From: Chryseobacterium oranimense
GTDB lineage: Bacteria > Bacteroidota > Bacteroidia > Flavobacteriales > Weeksellaceae
Length of the DNA: 64,000 nucleotides
Assembly: GCF_900129755.1 (NCBI RefSeq)
Contig: NZ_FQWT01000001.1
Location: 1,054,001 to 1,118,000 of the forward strand
Reading direction: 5' to 3'
Below are positions 16,474 through 25,378 of the stretch, in pieces; position 1 is the stretch's first letter; each line of letters begins with the position of its first letter. The position numbers were made by a program, and so were the translations under genes. The notes beneath the pieces were generated by a model. The model saw nothing but the letters and a program-made list of their open reading frames with translations. It was not told the DNA's origin and did not search any database.

Positions 16474-17400
16474 ATGAATAACAATAATAAATTTTTATTA
16501 AATACTCCTGAATTAAAGAAGGAGAATCAGTTATTGAACCTTGTGGAAAACCAGACAAAATTCAATCTAAACAACTGTGAGTTTAGCATTTATGAGACCC
16601 ACAAGGCCGCTTTCGGGGTTAAACTTCATTTTGAAAATATAGCATTTACCGCTATGCTGAGAGGCAAAAAACATATGAAGCTGGATAATAAAACAAATTA
16701 CTTCGATTATTTCCCGGGAGAAAGCGTTCTTGTTGCCCCAGGTGAAACTATGGTGATCGATTTCCCTGAAGCAGATGTAGCACCCACCCAATGCATTTCT
16801 TTAAGTCTTAATCCTGAGTTTATAGAGAATTCTCTTAATTACCTGAATTACAGTCTTCCCAAAGCAGATGAAACATCCCAGTGGAATATCCAGCTGGATG
16901 AGTTTTTCCTTTTTAACAATCAATCTTTGGCTTCTGCTACCAATAATATCATGAGAATTGCCATGGATGACAATTCCCAGAAGGATATCATGGCAGACTT
17001 CGCATTGAAGGAACTGCTAATCAGGCTGATGCAAACCCAGGCCAGAAGCATGGTGGAAAAGAATATTGCCAAAAACAAATCAAGGATAGGTTTTGCCGTA
17101 GATTATATCAGGAAAAATCTTCATCAGAAATTGTCTATTGAAAGCATTGCGAAGTTAGCTTATGTAAGCAAATCTAATTTTTTTAAGATGTTCAAAGATG
17201 AGCTGGGAACTTCACCTAATGATTTTATCCTGCAGGAAAGAATCAATAAGGCTAAAGAGTTATTGGCCGGCCAGATCAGTATAAAGGAAACTGCCTACCA
17301 GACAGGATTTTCGGATACAAATTATTTTACGCGTGTATTTAAGCAGCTGGTAGGGGTTACACCGAAGAGCTATCAGAACGGAATGATCTATCTTGATTAG
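16474..17400 (+). CDS. AraC-family regulator, probably of the aldehyde module
   Basis: A 308-residue protein with an N-terminal sensor domain of the AraC-binding type (about residues 30-190) and a C-terminal pair of helix-turn-helices: SIESIAKLAYVSKSNFFKMF and SIKETAYQTGFSDTNYFTRV, ending in GVTPKSYQ. ATG 16474 is preferred over a TTG 24 bases upstream. It is divergent from the aldehyde dehydrogenase gene and is its likely activator, responding to an alcohol or aldehyde; this is inferred from position only. The 3' end has a fossil relative at 18444-18533. Confidence 0.88.
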   Translation: MNNNNKFLLNTPELKKENQLLNLVENQTKFNLNNCEFSIYETHKAAFGVKLHFENIAFTAMLRGKKHMKLDNKTNYFDYFPGESVLVAPGETMVIDFPEADVAPTQCISLSLNPEFIENSLNYLNYSLPKADETSQWNIQLDEFFLFNNQSLASATNNIMRIAMDDNSQKDIMADFALKELLIRLMQTQARSMVEKNIAKNKSRIGFAVDYIRKNLHQKLSIESIAKLAYVSKSNFFKMFKDELGTSPNDFILQERINKAKELLAGQISIKETAYQTGFSDTNYFTRVFKQLVGVTPKSYQNGMIYLD

Positions 17401-17411
17401 ACCTTTCGATC

Positions 17412-18346
17412 ATGAAATTCCTGCTCTCTTTTGCTTTTGTATGGTTTACTTTAATGCTATGCCATGCCCAATCAGGCAAAAAATATCAGATTTCTCCAGC
17501 ACTGGAGCAAATTCCTTTATGGCCTCACAGCATGCCGGATAATTTGGGATCAAGAGAGCCTGAAAAATCAGTGATAAAGGATCTGTCACCAATGTTTCAA
17601 ATCCCAGACTTATTGTTCATCAACCGAAAAATCCCAATGGTACTGCTATTTTAGTGATCAGCGGAGGCGGATATGCACATATTGAACTGGGAAAAGAAAG
17701 TACCCCTGCGGCCAATTGGCTTAAATCAGAAGGAATAACTGCATTTGAACTGGTTTATAGATTGCCACAGGAAAACTGGAAAAGTACAAATGTTCCTTTT
17801 GAAGATGCACAGCGCGCTATAAGAATAATTCGCAGTCTTGCCAAAAATTACGGTATTGATCCCAATAAAATAGGAATTCTGGGGTTTTCAGCAGGCGGAC
17901 ATCTTGCAGGTTTTACTACCTCCAAGTCAGATGAAAAGCTTTATACATCCATTGACCAAACAGATACTTTATCAGCCAGACCTGATTTTGTGGGGTTAAT
18001 TTATCCTGTGATCTCAATGCTTCCACCTCATAATAAAACCCATTCTTACAAAAGTATTCTTGGGGGAAGTTCTTCAACAGAACAAGAGATTGCTTACTCA
18101 GTGGAAAAACAGGTGAATGAAAGTATGCCTGTAACTTTTATTACCCAAGCCGCTGATGATCCAATTTCACCTGTTGACAACAGTTTTTTGATATATTCAG
18201 CTTTAAGCAATGTTCATGTACCGGCGGAAATGCATATTTTCCAGACCGGAGGACATGGCTGGGGATTGGGTAGAAAAGGAAGTCCTGTCAGCAGCTGGCC
18301 GGGTCTTTTTAAAAACTGGGCACAGCATAACGGGTTTTGGAAATAA
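17412..18346 (+). pseudogene. Secreted alpha/beta-hydrolase (esterase), frameshifted
   Basis: Two adjoining frames together make one esterase. The first (17412-17654) gives a signal peptide (MKFLLSFAFVWFTLMLCHAQ) and the family's IPLWPHSMPDN. The second carries ISGGGY, the nucleophile GFSAGGHLAG, the acid QAADDPISP and the catalytic His in TGGHGWGLG. The correct frame re-enters at about 17580: one extra base after AAAGG would restore KGSVTNVSNPRLIVHQPKNP, the normal continuation. So a 1-base deletion is present, real or a sequencing error in AAAGG. If intact it would be a secreted carboxylesterase of about 310 residues of the acetyl-xylan-esterase-like group. Confidence 0.87.
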
Positions 18347-18350
18347 AAAA

Positions 18351-18376
18351 ACATTCCGGTAACGGAATGCTTTGTT
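18351..18376 (+). terminator. Terminator after the esterase pseudogene
   Basis: CATTCCG / CGGAATG with a GTAA loop, followed by CTTTGTTG. The U tract is weak. Confidence 0.55.
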
Positions 18377-18397
18377 GTATTGATTAGATTGATAAAC

Positions 18398-18445
18398 TTA
18401 ATCTTTGTAATGATAATATCTCGCCCCTTTCAAAACAGGGTTTTC
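18398..18445 (-). pseudogene. Fossil 3' end of an HMG-CoA synthase gene
   Basis: Read on the minus strand this gives ENPVLKGARYYHYKD and a stop codon. The intact HMG-CoA synthase at 19745-21073 ends ENPVLKGARYYAYKD, so 14 of 15 residues agree, while the DNA differs at about seven of 47 bases, mostly silently. The fragment ends at 18435-18445 (ACAGGGTTTTC), exactly where the fossil AraC fragment begins. Confidence 0.87.
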
Positions 18446-18533
18446 AAATACAAATTATTTTACAAGGATATTTAAACAGCTTTTAGGAGTAACTCCGAAG
18501 AATTATCAAAACACAAAGATATTTTTTGAATGA
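18444..18533 (+). pseudogene. Fossil 3' end of an AraC regulator gene
   Basis: In frame this reads SNTNYFTRIFKQLLGVTP then KNYQNTKIFFE and stop. The AraC regulator at 16474-17400 ends SDTNYFTRVFKQLVGVTP then KSYQNGMIYLD, so about 20 of 29 residues agree. Nothing upstream in frame continues the protein: it is joined directly to the HMG-CoA synthase fragment on the other strand. Confidence 0.87.
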
Positions 18534-18585
18534 ACTAAAAAAGAGCAGAATAATCTGCCCTTATACTACTTTATATTTTAAAGAA

Positions 18586-19620
18586 TTATTTCTTTTCTGC
18601 AAGAATCTGCTCTAATTTCTTTTCTAATCTATCAATTTTTCCAGATTGAGACTTCAAAGTTTTATTTTCTTCTTGGAGGCTTTTGATCTGTTTATTCTGC
18701 TCTATAGAATAAAGGGTAAGTTCTTCGATTTTTTGTAAAAGTTTAATTTGAAATTCTCCGATATTCACTCCATCTTTGTCCATAACTTTTGCTGAAGCAA
18801 TTTCAGGCAAATGCTTCTTTTCCTTTATAAACTTTTCAACATCTTCCAGTTTTGGAAGATCATATTCATTTTCAAATACAAAGTCTGCGGTTGGCGTCTG
18901 GGTTACTTTCACTTCTTTTGCTTCAAATTTACCGTGTATTAGAGCATTTCCATTTTCTCCATTTATAATAAGCCCTTTCCCCCAATCCCAATCAGTATTC
19001 GCAGCATTTTTTGGGGAAAGATGTATTGACTTCCTACCATCATCAGGAGTATGGAAAATCCAGGAATTTGACCCGCCACTTATAATATCCTGAAATTGAG
19101 CATTCCCAACAACATCCAATTTATATGCAGGAGCATCGGTACCAATTCCAACATCTCCATTAGGTGTAAATCTTACTTTTTCTCCGCCATTAAACCTGAT
19201 TCCAAGTCCTACAATATTATATCCACCTCCTCTAATAATGCCTATATCTGCATGATTATCATACCATGTAAACATCAGAGAAGAAACCAATGTATTAATA
19301 GGATTTAATGTTGTAGAAGGCTGAAAGAACCTAATGGCCTTATCTTCGTTTCCAAAATTAACATCAAATTTAGCTAAAGGAGTTGATGTCCCAACTCCAA
19401 CGTTCCCGTTTTCTAGCAATTGAAAACCTACTCCTTTAGAAGTCCGAAGTCTTACCCCGCCATACCAATTGATATCTAATCCGGCAGATCCGGTCACAGG
19501 ATAACTACCTAAATAATAATTTACAGGATCTCCATAACCATATAATTTGCTGAATGGGATATCTTGAGAGAATAATAGTCCACAAATAGCCAAACCAAGA
19601 ACTGATAATGTTTTTTTCAT
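18586..19620 (-). CDS. Secreted tail-fibre-like protein with S74-like C-terminus
   Basis: The 344-residue protein has a signal peptide (MKKTLSVLGLAICGLLFSQ), two NVGVGTSTP / DVGIGTDAP repeats typical of Bacteroidota fibre-like surface proteins, and a C-terminal region DFVFENEYDLPKLEDVEKF...HLPEI...LLQKIEELTLYSIEQNKQI that ends in a coiled coil. That ending resembles the intramolecular chaperone of endosialidase-type fibres, but is shorter. Such proteins are common in Chryseobacterium and their function is not established. It has a strong promoter of its own. It sits between a fossil junction and the HMG-CoA synthase gene. Confidence 0.75.
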   Translation of the reverse strand: MKKTLSVLGLAICGLLFSQDIPFSKLYGYGDPVNYYLGSYPVTGSAGLDINWYGGVRLRTSKGVGFQLLENGNVGVGTSTPLAKFDVNFGNEDKAIRFFQPSTTLNPINTLVSSLMFTWYDNHADIGIIRGGGYNIVGLGIRFNGGEKVRFTPNGDVGIGTDAPAYKLDVVGNAQFQDIISGGSNSWIFHTPDDGRKSIHLSPKNAANTDWDWGKGLIINGENGNALIHGKFEAKEVKVTQTPTADFVFENEYDLPKLEDVEKFIKEKKHLPEIASAKVMDKDGVNIGEFQIKLLQKIEELTLYSIEQNKQIKSLQEENKTLKSQSGKIDRLEKKLEQILAEKK

Positions 19621-19682
19621 AAAATATGTGCTTAGAAATTATTTTATTTCTATCAAATTAAAACAATTCAATAAAAAGTGAG

Positions 19683-19712
19683 CAAATTTAAATATTTTTT
19701 TAAGAATGCCAA
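19683..19712 (-). promoter_or_regulatory. Promoter of the tail-fibre-like gene
   Basis: On the minus strand TTG (19710-19712) and TAAATTTG (19683-19690) are 19 nt apart, a good match to the -33/-7 consensus. The leader before ATG 19620 is about 60 nt. Confidence 0.7.
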
Positions 19713-19744
19713 CATAATTTTTTTATCACATATAAACAAAAATT

Positions 19745-21073
19745 TTAATCCTTATAAGCATAATATCTCGCCCCTTTCAGTACAGGATTTTCAGTTTCTA
19801 CTGATTGTAATCCGAAACCTTTGTAGTTTTCATTAACAGAACTTTCAAGCTGTTTTCTGTGTAATTTTTCGTAGGTTTCAAAATCAATGGCTGTTCGGTT
19901 TTTCAGATTTTCAAACAAATTCCATTTGGATGCAGCAGTTTTCCAGTTTTCAGATATTTTTCCTGCAAAAACTTTGGATTTCGAACCGCTTCCATATCCT
20001 AAAAAGCCGATTTCAGCACCAGTAAGGTCTTCTCCTTCATCAAATGAAACCTGTATTGCTGAAAGTAATGCCATAAAAATGGAAGCTGTATACATATTCC
20101 CTATTTCCGAAGATGCACGCTGTGATCTTTCAATCTTTTCATTAATAAAATTCAGATAATTTTCAGATTTCGCAACCGCTTTCTGTTCATCCGGAGTTCC
20201 GTAAGCAAGTCCGTTTTCAATGCTGTAAATTTCTGTGAATACCCTTTTACCGTGGAATGCATAGGGCAAATGAAAAATAAGATACTTCCAGGCTTCATAA
20301 GGCTTATCTTTTCCTGTAATTTCCTTATAATGCTGATAAGCTTCCCTGATCCTGTCCTGATAACACTGGTTTGAGTACTGCCCGTCAAAAACAGGTTCAT
20401 CCGTAAAAATTTCAATTTTATCCGGGAAAGTTTCAGGTGCTGAACTTAAATCTTTTTTGCTATAGTTTCTTCTTGGTTTAAAAAAGTCAAAAACACTTTC
20501 TGTAGCTATGCCCCAGTTGTTTTCAATTTCCAGAAGGTCGGGTTTTGATGAAATCAGTAATGCAACGGCACCGCCTCCCTGTGTATATTCTCCGGAAGAA
20601 GCCAGTTCGTATTTAGCATAATCGCTGGCGATAACTACTGCTTTTTTATCCGGGTTTATCCTTACAAAATCGAGGGAGTTGTGTAAAGCATCTACTGCTC
20701 CGATACAGGCAAAAGTCATATCTACCACATCACAGTTCCTGAAGCATCTTTCGCCAAATTCTTTTTCCAGCACTTTCTCTACCATCTGCATGGCATAGGA
20801 AGCTGTAGGTTTGGCAGCATCCAGAGCACTTTCCGTTCCAAGGTAAATTCTGGCTATTTCTTTGGGATTGAGATCATAATCTCTTATCATTTTCAATAAA
20901 GCTTCCGCTGCAAATGTAGCCGCATCTTCATGCACATCCGGAAAGCCCATTTTATGCAGTCCTAATCCTTTTTCCAGTTTTGCGGGTTCAATTCCTCTTT
21001 TCTCCGCCAGGTCTTTGATTTCCAAATACAAAGACGGCACATAATAGCCCGCTGCCTCAATTCCAAAAGTCAT
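19745..21073 (-). CDS. Hydroxymethylglutaryl-CoA synthase family protein
   Basis: The 442-residue protein is a thiolase-fold enzyme of the HMG-CoA synthase type: Glu 81 in YLGTESALDAAKP, the nucleophile Cys 123 in DMTFACIGAVDAL, His in YLIFHLPYAFHGKR, and GYGSGSKS near the end. It condenses acetyl-CoA with acetoacetyl-CoA in the cytoplasm and so feeds the mevalonate route to isoprenoids, which Flavobacteriia use. Other mevalonate genes are not in the window. The gene stands alone. Its C-terminal codons have a diverged fossil copy 1.3 kb downstream. Confidence 0.9.
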   Translation of the reverse strand: MTFGIEAAGYYVPSLYLEIKDLAEKRGIEPAKLEKGLGLHKMGFPDVHEDAATFAAEALLKMIRDYDLNPKEIARIYLGTESALDAAKPTASYAMQMVEKVLEKEFGERCFRNCDVVDMTFACIGAVDALHNSLDFVRINPDKKAVVIASDYAKYELASSGEYTQGGGAVALLISSKPDLLEIENNWGIATESVFDFFKPRRNYSKKDLSSAPETFPDKIEIFTDEPVFDGQYSNQCYQDRIREAYQHYKEITGKDKPYEAWKYLIFHLPYAFHGKRVFTEIYSIENGLAYGTPDEQKAVAKSENYLNFINEKIERSQRASSEIGNMYTASIFMALLSAIQVSFDEGEDLTGAEIGFLGYGSGSKSKVFAGKISENWKTAASKWNLFENLKNRTAIDFETYEKLHRKQLESSVNENYKGFGLQSVETENPVLKGARYYAYKD

Positions 21074-21164
21074 TTATTCTAAATTTTTATACGAATTTAT
21101 AAAATGATGTTTGAATAATCCCTCAGTTCTTAGCTATAATTTTCCTTTTTAATGTAAAAATCAT

Positions 21165-21194
21165 AAAAAAACCGCTGTTGAGTACAGCGGTTTT
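21165..21194 (-). terminator. Terminator of the M1 peptidase operon
   Basis: AAAACCGCTG / CAGCGGTTTT with a 7-nt loop; on the minus strand it continues into a U run. It lies 28 bp after the peptidase stop codon. Confidence 0.87.
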
Positions 21195-21221
21195 ATATTC
21201 TCAGCAATTTTACTGAGCTGT

Positions 21222-23732
21222 TTATTTAAAATCAGCAATAGCTTTGTTGATAGCATCAATCTGTTTGTTGATACTTGCAGCATTCTGAGGATTCTGTTTT
21301 AACAGTTCCATTTTTTTACTCAAACCGTCTTTAAGCATTTGGGAAATCATCATTTTTACCTGTGGGTTATCTCCCATCTGACTTTTTGCATGGCTAATGA
21401 TCTTCGTAATGTTTTCAGTGGCTTTCAGATTATCTGAGCTCATGATCCAATTGTAGCCTTCTTCTGCGGATTTACCCAACTCAGGATTCTGGAATTTAAT
21501 AAAAGGATAAAATGCTACCAGCGAAGTGATATTCGCCATTTGTGAGGTTATTTTGTTCTTTACGATAACCGGAAGCATCTGTGCCAGCAATTCGTCTGAA
21601 GCACCTTCAAGATCAATTTTATCTGCCAGTGCACTGGCTTTTGATGGATCCAGGGCTAAAACAGCGTTTAATGAGTTCCCTTTTACAGCATTGGAAACAG
21701 CATTTACACCTTTTTCAAAAAGTGGAAGGTATTTCTTGTCTTTGGTTTTAGCCAATGCAGCAATAGCAGCAGCCTGAACCAATGTTTTAGGGTCATTGGT
21801 AGCTAATTTTTCAACATCTGCACCTAAAGCTTTCATCTGCTCAGGATTGGAAAGATCCATCAATTTAAGAGCTTTCATTCTTGTTCTGAAATACGGATCT
21901 TTTAATGCAGCAGCCAATAATTTTGTAGCAGCCGGATTTTTTCCTACCTGGTCTTTTATATCGGATAATGCATTGTATCTGCTCTTAAATTCTTTGGAAT
22001 TGGTAAACTGCATCAGGTTCTGCTCCGGAGTTTTAGAATCCGTGATGTCTGCCAGTAGAACTCCGTCTGCATTGATATTTACTAAATCTGCATTTTTAGA
22101 AACATCAAAATTAAAGGTATTTTTTGCTGTTGCGTTTACCCAAACGTTGTACCTTTTAGGCTTTCCGTTGTCATAAACATCAATTGCCAAAGGAAACTGG
22201 AAAGGCTGTTCCTGGGTTTGCTCGATGACAACAGCAATTTGTTTTTTAACAGGTTCGAAAGTGTAAGAATATTTAATTTTCGGATTCCCGTTTCCAAAAT
22301 ACCATTGATTAAAGAACCAGTTCAGGTCTTTTCCTGAAACTTTTTCTAAAGATAGTCTTAGCTGATGGGCTTCTCCGTTCTGATATTCATAGGTTTTCAA
22401 ATAATCATTCAAACCTGCAAAGAAGGCATCATCACCCAGATAATTTCTTAGCATGTGAAGAATTCCGCCTCCTTTCTGATAGGTAACCAGATCGAAAACA
22501 TCTTCACGGGAATCATAATTAAACCTTACCAGGTTTTTTTCGAAATTCCCGGGCGTTGTAAGGTACATGTTTACATCTTTCATCTGATGATAATCTGCCT
22601 GGTCTTTTCCGTATTTATATTCGTTCCAAAGATATTCTGAATAGTTCGCAAAAGATTCATTTACAGTCAGGTTACTCCAGCTTTCCGCTGTCACCAGATC
22701 TCCAAACCACTGGTGGAATAATTCGTGGGCAATGGTATCTTCCCAGGTGTTTTCATCGATTAACTGTCCCGGTTTCTGCAAAATATCACTTCCATGAAGT
22801 GTTGCGGTCGTATTTTCCATTGCACCACTCACATAATCTCTTCCGGAGATCTGAGCATATTTCGCCCATGGATAATCGTAACCTAATTTTTTAGAGAAAA
22901 ACTCGATCATTTCGGGAGTGTTTCCATAGATCTGTTTTGCGTAAGGCTCGTATTCTTTTTCAATATAATAATCAACTGCAATATTTCTCCATTTGTCTTT
23001 TACAATAGCATATTCGCCTACACCCATGAAGAAAAGATACGTTGAATGCCTCTTATCCATTACCCAGTGATCTGTTCTCAAGCCGTTCGCTTCTTTTTGT
23101 GAATCTTTTAATAATCCATTGGAAAGGGTAACATATTTATCAGGAACGGTCATATAGATTTCCTGAGTTGTTTTTTGGTTAGATTTATCAATGGTCGGGA
23201 ACCAGGCAGAAGAAGATTCGGTTTCTCCCTGTGTCCAGATCTGAGTAGGCATGTCGGGGTCCTTTCCCTGGGCATTAATGAAATACAGTCCTTTAGCATC
23301 ATTAATTGCGGCACTTCCTTCCTGTTTTACTTCATTCGGGCGTGCCGTATACTTGATATAGACCGTATAATCCTGGTTTTTCTGATATGTTTTATCTAAA
23401 GTAATTTTTAAAACATCATCTTTATAATCGTATTTTAAAGGAGATTTCTTACCATTGGTTTCCAATGCCACTTCATGAATCAGCATTCCTTTTGCATCAA
23501 GCGTCAGTTCGTTGGTAGGATAGAAAAAAGGTGAGGCAGTAAGCCATTCTTCTCCATTCATTTGTTCCTTCTGGTAATCGAAATTTACTTTCAGCTTGGT
23601 ATGTTTTAGTTCCGTTACTTTCGTGTGAGTGGCTCTGTATACCTTTTCCCTGCCTGAAGTTTCGGTTTGTGCTGATACGTTTGCGGAGAATAAAATTCCG
23701 AGTACAGCAATGGACAAAATCGCCTTTTTCAT
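21222..23732 (-). CDS. M1-family aminopeptidase
   Basis: The 836-residue protein has a signal peptide (cleavage near NVSAQ), the substrate-binding GAMEN motif (303-307) and the zinc site HELFH (336-340) with Glu 359, i.e. the HEXXH-18-E pattern of gluzincin aminopeptidases. Its C-terminal 250 residues are helical repeats of the HEAT type. It would remove N-terminal residues from peptides in the periplasm or outside. It is the last gene of a three-gene unit: 11 bp separate it from the small gene upstream. Confidence 0.93.
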   Translation of the reverse strand: MKKAILSIAVLGILFSANVSAQTETSGREKVYRATHTKVTELKHTKLKVNFDYQKEQMNGEEWLTASPFFYPTNELTLDAKGMLIHEVALETNGKKSPLKYDYKDDVLKITLDKTYQKNQDYTVYIKYTARPNEVKQEGSAAINDAKGLYFINAQGKDPDMPTQIWTQGETESSSAWFPTIDKSNQKTTQEIYMTVPDKYVTLSNGLLKDSQKEANGLRTDHWVMDKRHSTYLFFMGVGEYAIVKDKWRNIAVDYYIEKEYEPYAKQIYGNTPEMIEFFSKKLGYDYPWAKYAQISGRDYVSGAMENTTATLHGSDILQKPGQLIDENTWEDTIAHELFHQWFGDLVTAESWSNLTVNESFANYSEYLWNEYKYGKDQADYHQMKDVNMYLTTPGNFEKNLVRFNYDSREDVFDLVTYQKGGGILHMLRNYLGDDAFFAGLNDYLKTYEYQNGEAHQLRLSLEKVSGKDLNWFFNQWYFGNGNPKIKYSYTFEPVKKQIAVVIEQTQEQPFQFPLAIDVYDNGKPKRYNVWVNATAKNTFNFDVSKNADLVNINADGVLLADITDSKTPEQNLMQFTNSKEFKSRYNALSDIKDQVGKNPAATKLLAAALKDPYFRTRMKALKLMDLSNPEQMKALGADVEKLATNDPKTLVQAAAIAALAKTKDKKYLPLFEKGVNAVSNAVKGNSLNAVLALDPSKASALADKIDLEGASDELLAQMLPVIVKNKITSQMANITSLVAFYPFIKFQNPELGKSAEEGYNWIMSSDNLKATENITKIISHAKSQMGDNPQVKMMISQMLKDGLSKKMELLKQNPQNAASINKQIDAINKAIADFK

Positions 23733-23743
23733 TTATTACTTTA

Positions 23744-23974
23744 TTATTTTTTAGAATTATTTTTCGTTATTATATCAAAAATATCATTAACTAAAGTTTC
23801 GTAGTCTCCTTTTTTGAGCTGTTCTTTGGTTTTGGCAAAAGCTTTTTTCAGTTCGCTTTCAGGGTTTTCATCGTCAATGATGTCTACAGAAACAACTCCT
23901 TTCATTTGAAGAATTGCATTTTTCAAAGCTTCGGGATCAGCTTTTTCTTCAGTATTTATTTTTAAATATTTCAT
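23744..23974 (-). CDS. Small conserved protein, DUF2683-like
   Basis: A 76-residue protein, MKYLKINTEEKADPEALKN..., rich in Glu and Lys, with a beta-alpha start and a helical end. A longer frame exists upstream, but it overlaps the preceding gene by about 100 bases and the start at 23974 is the natural one. It may belong to DUF2683, some of whose members are antitoxin-like, but I see no toxin partner. It lies 1 bp from the serine hydrolase gene and 11 bp from the M1 peptidase gene. Confidence 0.6.
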   Translation of the reverse strand: MKYLKINTEEKADPEALKNAILQMKGVVSVDIIDDENPESELKKAFAKTKEQLKKGDYETLVNDIFDIITKNNSKK

Positions 23975-23975
23975 A

Positions 23976-25295
23976 TTATTCTTTTGTAAAGGTATTTTTT
24001 GTTCCTCCCTGGATGATGATGAACTGTTTTTTCGCAGGATAAAAGTCGATGACAATTCCGGCCATATCAAATTTAAAGCTTGTCTCAGAAGTTGCTTCCA
24101 GAGGAAATGCTCCTTGCCCCGTCGCCTGAGCCATCAATTTTTTATCCTTGATAAAGATATTAATTTTTAAAGGGACATCCGGACTTGCATAATTTCCTAC
24201 GAATTTCTGCAAATCAGCTTCCGGAATTTCAAGAGTTTTAAAACTTGGCATTTTAAAATCTTTTCCTATCGCCGTTTCTACCATTTTGATAGAAATTTCG
24301 TTGGTATCCATATCTGCCTGATTTGTTGTGAAACTCACCGCAGTTTTCAAATCAGGAAAATAAAACAATGCCGATCTGAAATTGTCGATTCCGCCTGTAT
24401 GACCAAATCCGGAATATTTATCGAAAGGAACTTTCACCAAGCCATATCCGTAATTATCAATAAAATTTTTCATTTTATCAACATTTTCTTTTTTGATTAA
24501 TTTTCCGCTTTCAAGGCCGAGAATGAATTCCAGCAAATCTCTTGGCGTTGAGATGATATTCCCTGCCCCGATCGGAATACTCATATCTGTTTCATTGGAA
24601 ACCTCATATTTTCCATTGGTAAACTGGTAAGATTTTGCCTGATCTTTTGAAGTGTCGATTTTTCCTCCGACTTCCGTTAAGGTTAATTTTAACGGTTTTG
24701 TAATTTTAGCTTTAATTAATTCAGCGTAAGACTTTTTGTATACTTTTTCAAGAATAAAACCCAGCAAAATATAATTTGAATTACTGTATTCATACTTTGA
24801 ACCCGGGTCAAAATCACTTTTATATTTTTTAATGATATTAACCAGGCTGCTTTCTGTCTGAGGTTTTGTATTGTATTGCCAGTATTCAGCTTCGTTCGTC
24901 AGATTGTGAATTCCTGTTCTGTGCTGCAATAAATTTTCAATTGTAATTTTGTCCGCATTGGGAATTTCAGGATAAAATTCAGAAAGTTTCTGATCTAAAG
25001 ACATCTTCTTTTCCTCAGCAGCCTTCATGACCAAAACTGCTGTAAACGTCTTACTGATAGAGCCAATTCTATATTGCGTATTTACATTGGCTTTCTGGTT
25101 TTTTTCAACATCAGCAAACCCTATTACTTTCACAAAAGTCGGGCGTTCATTTTCTGCAAATGCAAAACTTCCCATCACTTTATGATGAACAAACAGAGAA
25201 TCGAAATAATTCCCCAGTTTTTCCTTTAGATTTTGTTGAGAAAAAGCGGTACCCGAAATAGCGATCGCGGAAATAAAAAGTAACTTTTTTAACAT
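23976..25295 (-). CDS. Serine hydrolase, class C beta-lactamase-like
   Basis: The 439-residue protein has a signal peptide (cleavage near GTAFSQ) and the three motifs of the penicillin-binding fold: SISKTF (SxxK), YSNSNY (YxN) and HTGG. A smaller C-terminal beta domain follows from about residue 350. Members hydrolyse D-amino acid peptides, esters or beta-lactams; which of these applies here is not visible. It is the first gene of an operon with a small protein and a periplasmic M1 aminopeptidase, which suggests peptide or wall-fragment degradation. Confidence 0.85.
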   Translation of the reverse strand: MLKKLLFISAIAISGTAFSQQNLKEKLGNYFDSLFVHHKVMGSFAFAENERPTFVKVIGFADVEKNQKANVNTQYRIGSISKTFTAVLVMKAAEEKKMSLDQKLSEFYPEIPNADKITIENLLQHRTGIHNLTNEAEYWQYNTKPQTESSLVNIIKKYKSDFDPGSKYEYSNSNYILLGFILEKVYKKSYAELIKAKITKPLKLTLTEVGGKIDTSKDQAKSYQFTNGKYEVSNETDMSIPIGAGNIISTPRDLLEFILGLESGKLIKKENVDKMKNFIDNYGYGLVKVPFDKYSGFGHTGGIDNFRSALFYFPDLKTAVSFTTNQADMDTNEISIKMVETAIGKDFKMPSFKTLEIPEADLQKFVGNYASPDVPLKINIFIKDKKLMAQATGQGAFPLEATSETSFKFDMAGIVIDFYPAKKQFIIIQGGTKNTFTKE

Positions 25296-25378
25296 ACTTT
25301 TGAGATTTAATCAATAAGTAGTAAAAGTCAAAATTTTGTTACATATTTTAATATCCTTTTTGCGGGAATTTCATACGC

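Noticed and set aside
18398..18533. Considered as an insertion-sequence remnant or small gene
   Set aside because: Translation shows C-terminal codons of HMG-CoA synthase and AraC homologues, with no terminal repeats or transposase parts.
23744..24070. Longer 108-codon form of the small gene between serine hydrolase and M1 peptidase
   Set aside because: The first 32 codons lie inside the serine hydrolase gene and are Ser-rich noise; the start at 23974 fits the gene spacing.
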